A stretch of DNA of 64,000 nucleotides from Thraustochytrium sp. TN22 (Eukaryota > Sar > Bigyra > Thraustochytrida > Thraustochytriidae): contig JABLUY010000002.1 in the NCBI GenBank assembly GCA_013306675.1, forward strand, positions 186,001-250,000. Direction: 5' to 3'. Position 1 is the first letter of the stretch. The number at the start of each line of letters is the position of its first letter. The position numbers and the translations under genes were made by a program. The notes beneath the pieces were generated by a model that did no database searches, was not told where the DNA came from, and worked only from the letters and a program-made list of their open reading frames with translations. Of this stretch, positions 62,530 through 64,000 are shown piece after piece.

Positions 62530-64000
62530 ATGGGGGACGCGAGCGGGCGCATCGCGGACTACACGAACCGCATCCGGCTGATGGGCCACCACCCGGACAA
62601 AGTGACCATCAACGCGCTGACCATGGTGGCGGGGGACGTGAAGAAGGGCAGCGTGACCGGGGTGACGCCGGCGGACATCGTGGGCGCCGTGGAGGCAAGG
62701 CTGCTGCGCGCGCCGCCACGGGAGAAGCTGCCGGCCATGTATCTGATGGATTCGATCATGTACAACGTGCGCGAACCGTACCCGGCGCTCTTCGGGAGGG
62801 GCCTGCCGCACCTGTTCCAGGACACCTTCCGAGCGGTGGACGACTCGGGTAAGGCGAGCCTGCGCAAGCTGCTCAACGCGTGGCCCGCGCGGCGGCCGGA
62901 CCAGGGCGCTCTGCCGCCGCGCGTCCTGGGCGAGATCTTCCGGCGCGTGGAGCGTAACTTCGATGTGGATGCCTTCGTACGAAAGCAGGAGCGCGCCTTT
63001 CCGGAGTGGGCGGCCGCAAACGCGCCGGCGTCGGGACGCGGCGGGCCGGATGCCGCGTCATCAGGAGGCCCAGGTCCGGGCGCGCCGCCGACCATGCAGC
63101 AGCAGCAGCAGCAGCAACATCAGCAACCGCACCAGCAGCAAGCGCCGCCACCCCTGCCCTTGAATACGAGCGTTTCTCAAGCGCAGTACGATCAGATGCT
63201 GCACGAACGCGCCTCCACCATCCTTGCCAACTTGCAAACCAGCCTTGAGGTGCCGGAGCACGAGCGCATCCAGCTGAGCGATCTGCCGGAGCGGCCCGAG
63301 CTCTGGCAGCAGGTCTACGACCGTGCGCGCGCCGAGCTCTCGGCCGGCGGCATTACAGTCAGGCAGGGCCCAGCAGCGGGGGCGCGCGCCGCGCCCACCT
63401 ACGTGGCCGCCTCGCAGCCCTCGGTCTTCCAGCCCCATGGCGAATTGCATTACGGCCAGGGCGCCTATGCCGCCCAGCACGCGCAAACACAGCACCCACA
63501 GCAGCAACAACAGCCGCCACCGCAAGCTGCGGGCCCGCCCGGTCCTGGCGCGGCGCACTACGGCGCTCCGGGCCGCGGCACGCCGCCGCTCGCGCCAGGG
63601 CCCAAGGCGCGCCAGCCGTGGGACCCGGACGCTATCCGGGACACCTCGAACGCCGCGCAGATCGCCTCCACGCTGTACAACATGTGCCTTCCCGACGGGC
63701 CCGAGGTCGACTCGACCTCCGGTTTGCACTTTCCGGACGCCGTTCACCTGCACGCTTACCAGACGGAGCGCTCGCAACTGGACCGCGCGCTAACCGAGGC
63801 GAAGCGCCCCCCCGCGGCCAACCGCATGCTGCGTCGCGCCTGGTTCAACGACCTCGACGCCTGGCGCGCCGGCAAACCACAGGAGATGCGCGTGGAGCAG
63901 TCCGACTTTGACGTCGACGACGACGATGCCGCCCCTGGCGCGGCCGCCGCCGGCATGGGCGCCGGCGCCGCCGACGACGACGCCTTCCGCCGCCAGACCA
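62530..64000 (+). CDS. PCF11: Pcf11-like CTD-interacting protein (partial, runs off the window)
   Basis: 490 codons are visible without a stop; the gene continues past the right edge. Pcf11 binds the phosphorylated RNA polymerase II C-terminal domain and acts in 3' end cleavage and transcription termination. Residues 1-140 are a CID: VTINALTMVAGDVKKG, IVGAVEARLLRAPPREKLP, AMYLMDSIMYNVREPYPALF, HLFQDTFRAVDDSGKASLRK and LLNAWPARRPDQGALPP follow the Pcf11 order (compare KYKLPxLYLLDSIxKNVG). Gln/Pro/His-rich linkers follow, as in Pcf11, then FPDAVHLHAYQTERSQLDRA and AWFNDLDAWRAG, which resemble the Pcf11 segment near its zinc fingers. An Asp-rich stretch is near the end. Start ATG is directly preceded by GGGC repeats. 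Confidence 0.9.
   Translation, partial: MGDASGRIADYTNRIRLMGHHPDKVTINALTMVAGDVKKGSVTGVTPADIVGAVEARLLRAPPREKLPAMYLMDSIMYNVREPYPALFGRGLPHLFQDTFRAVDDSGKASLRKLLNAWPARRPDQGALPPRVLGEIFRRVERNFDVDAFVRKQERAFPEWAAANAPASGRGGPDAASSGGPGPGAPPTMQQQQQQQHQQPHQQQAPPPLPLNTSVSQAQYDQMLHERASTILANLQTSLEVPEHERIQLSDLPERPELWQQVYDRARAELSAGGITVRQGPAAGARAAPTYVAASQPSVFQPHGELHYGQGAYAAQHAQTQHPQQQQQPPPQAAGPPGPGAAHYGAPGRGTPPLAPGPKARQPWDPDAIRDTSNAAQIASTLYNMCLPDGPEVDSTSGLHFPDAVHLHAYQTERSQLDRALTEAKRPPAANRMLRRAWFNDLDAWRAGKPQEMRVEQSDFDVDDDDAAPGAAAAGMGAGAADDDAFRRQT

Overview
The window looks like nuclear DNA of a GC-rich, intron-poor, flagellated protist. The genes are eukaryotic: a peroxisomal acyl-CoA oxidase, a CDC50 subunit of lipid flippases, kaptin of the KICSTOR complex, Pcf11, the dynein-arm assembly factor DNAAF11/LRRC6, a Frizzled-like receptor and a Pam18-type J protein. 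Several starts sit in GCCGCCATGG-like contexts. Only one intron is clear (179 nt, in the acyl-CoA oxidase). DNAAF11 and a coiled-coil protein of the cilia/flagella-associated type argue for motile flagella. The mix of families would fit a stramenopile such as a thraustochytrid, but that placement is inference; no rRNA or organelle marker is present. TAA, TAG and TGA all end conserved proteins, so the nuclear code is standard.

Layout: about 30 genes in 64 kb, largely alternating in strand. Convergent gaps are mostly short (about 70-430 bp); divergent gaps are long (0.45-1.5 kb) and hold the repeats. 0-13.5 kb: dead dual-specificity phosphatase, nodulin-like MFS transporter, unknown protein, acyl-CoA oxidase, kaptin, YhdH/AcuI-type oxidoreductase. 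13.5-26 kb: small MOSC-like protein, leucine-rich-repeat protein, coiled-coil flagellar-type protein, large unknown protein, FKBP, degenerate EF-hand protein, Pam18-like J protein. 26-43 kb: thioesterase with an ER-retention-like tail, CCCH/ankyrin protein, membrane-anchored glycosidase-like protein, DUF1295 reductase, Frizzled-like receptor, CDC50, ABC-class ATPase. 43-64 kb: SV2-like transporter, enolase-superfamily enzyme, disordered polyQ protein, 6-phosphogluconate dehydrogenase, DNAAF11, lectin/PSI receptor, RsmH methyltransferase, Aha1-like/LRR fusion, adenylate kinase, and a Pcf11-like gene running off the right edge.

The genes do not form one pathway. Recurrent themes are mitochondrial proteins (J protein, adenylate kinase, RsmH, probably the oxidoreductase), lipid and acyl metabolism (acyl-CoA oxidase, thioesterase, flippase subunit, DUF1295), the cell surface (Frizzled-like, lectin/PSI, glycosidase-like) and the flagellum.

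The most striking non-gene signal is a class of G-rich tandem arrays upstream of start codons. Many have GG exactly every 5 bases and are always G-rich on the strand of the gene they precede; others are GGGC tetramers touching the ATG. No mobile element, viral relic, CRISPR array, tRNA or rRNA gene was recognised.
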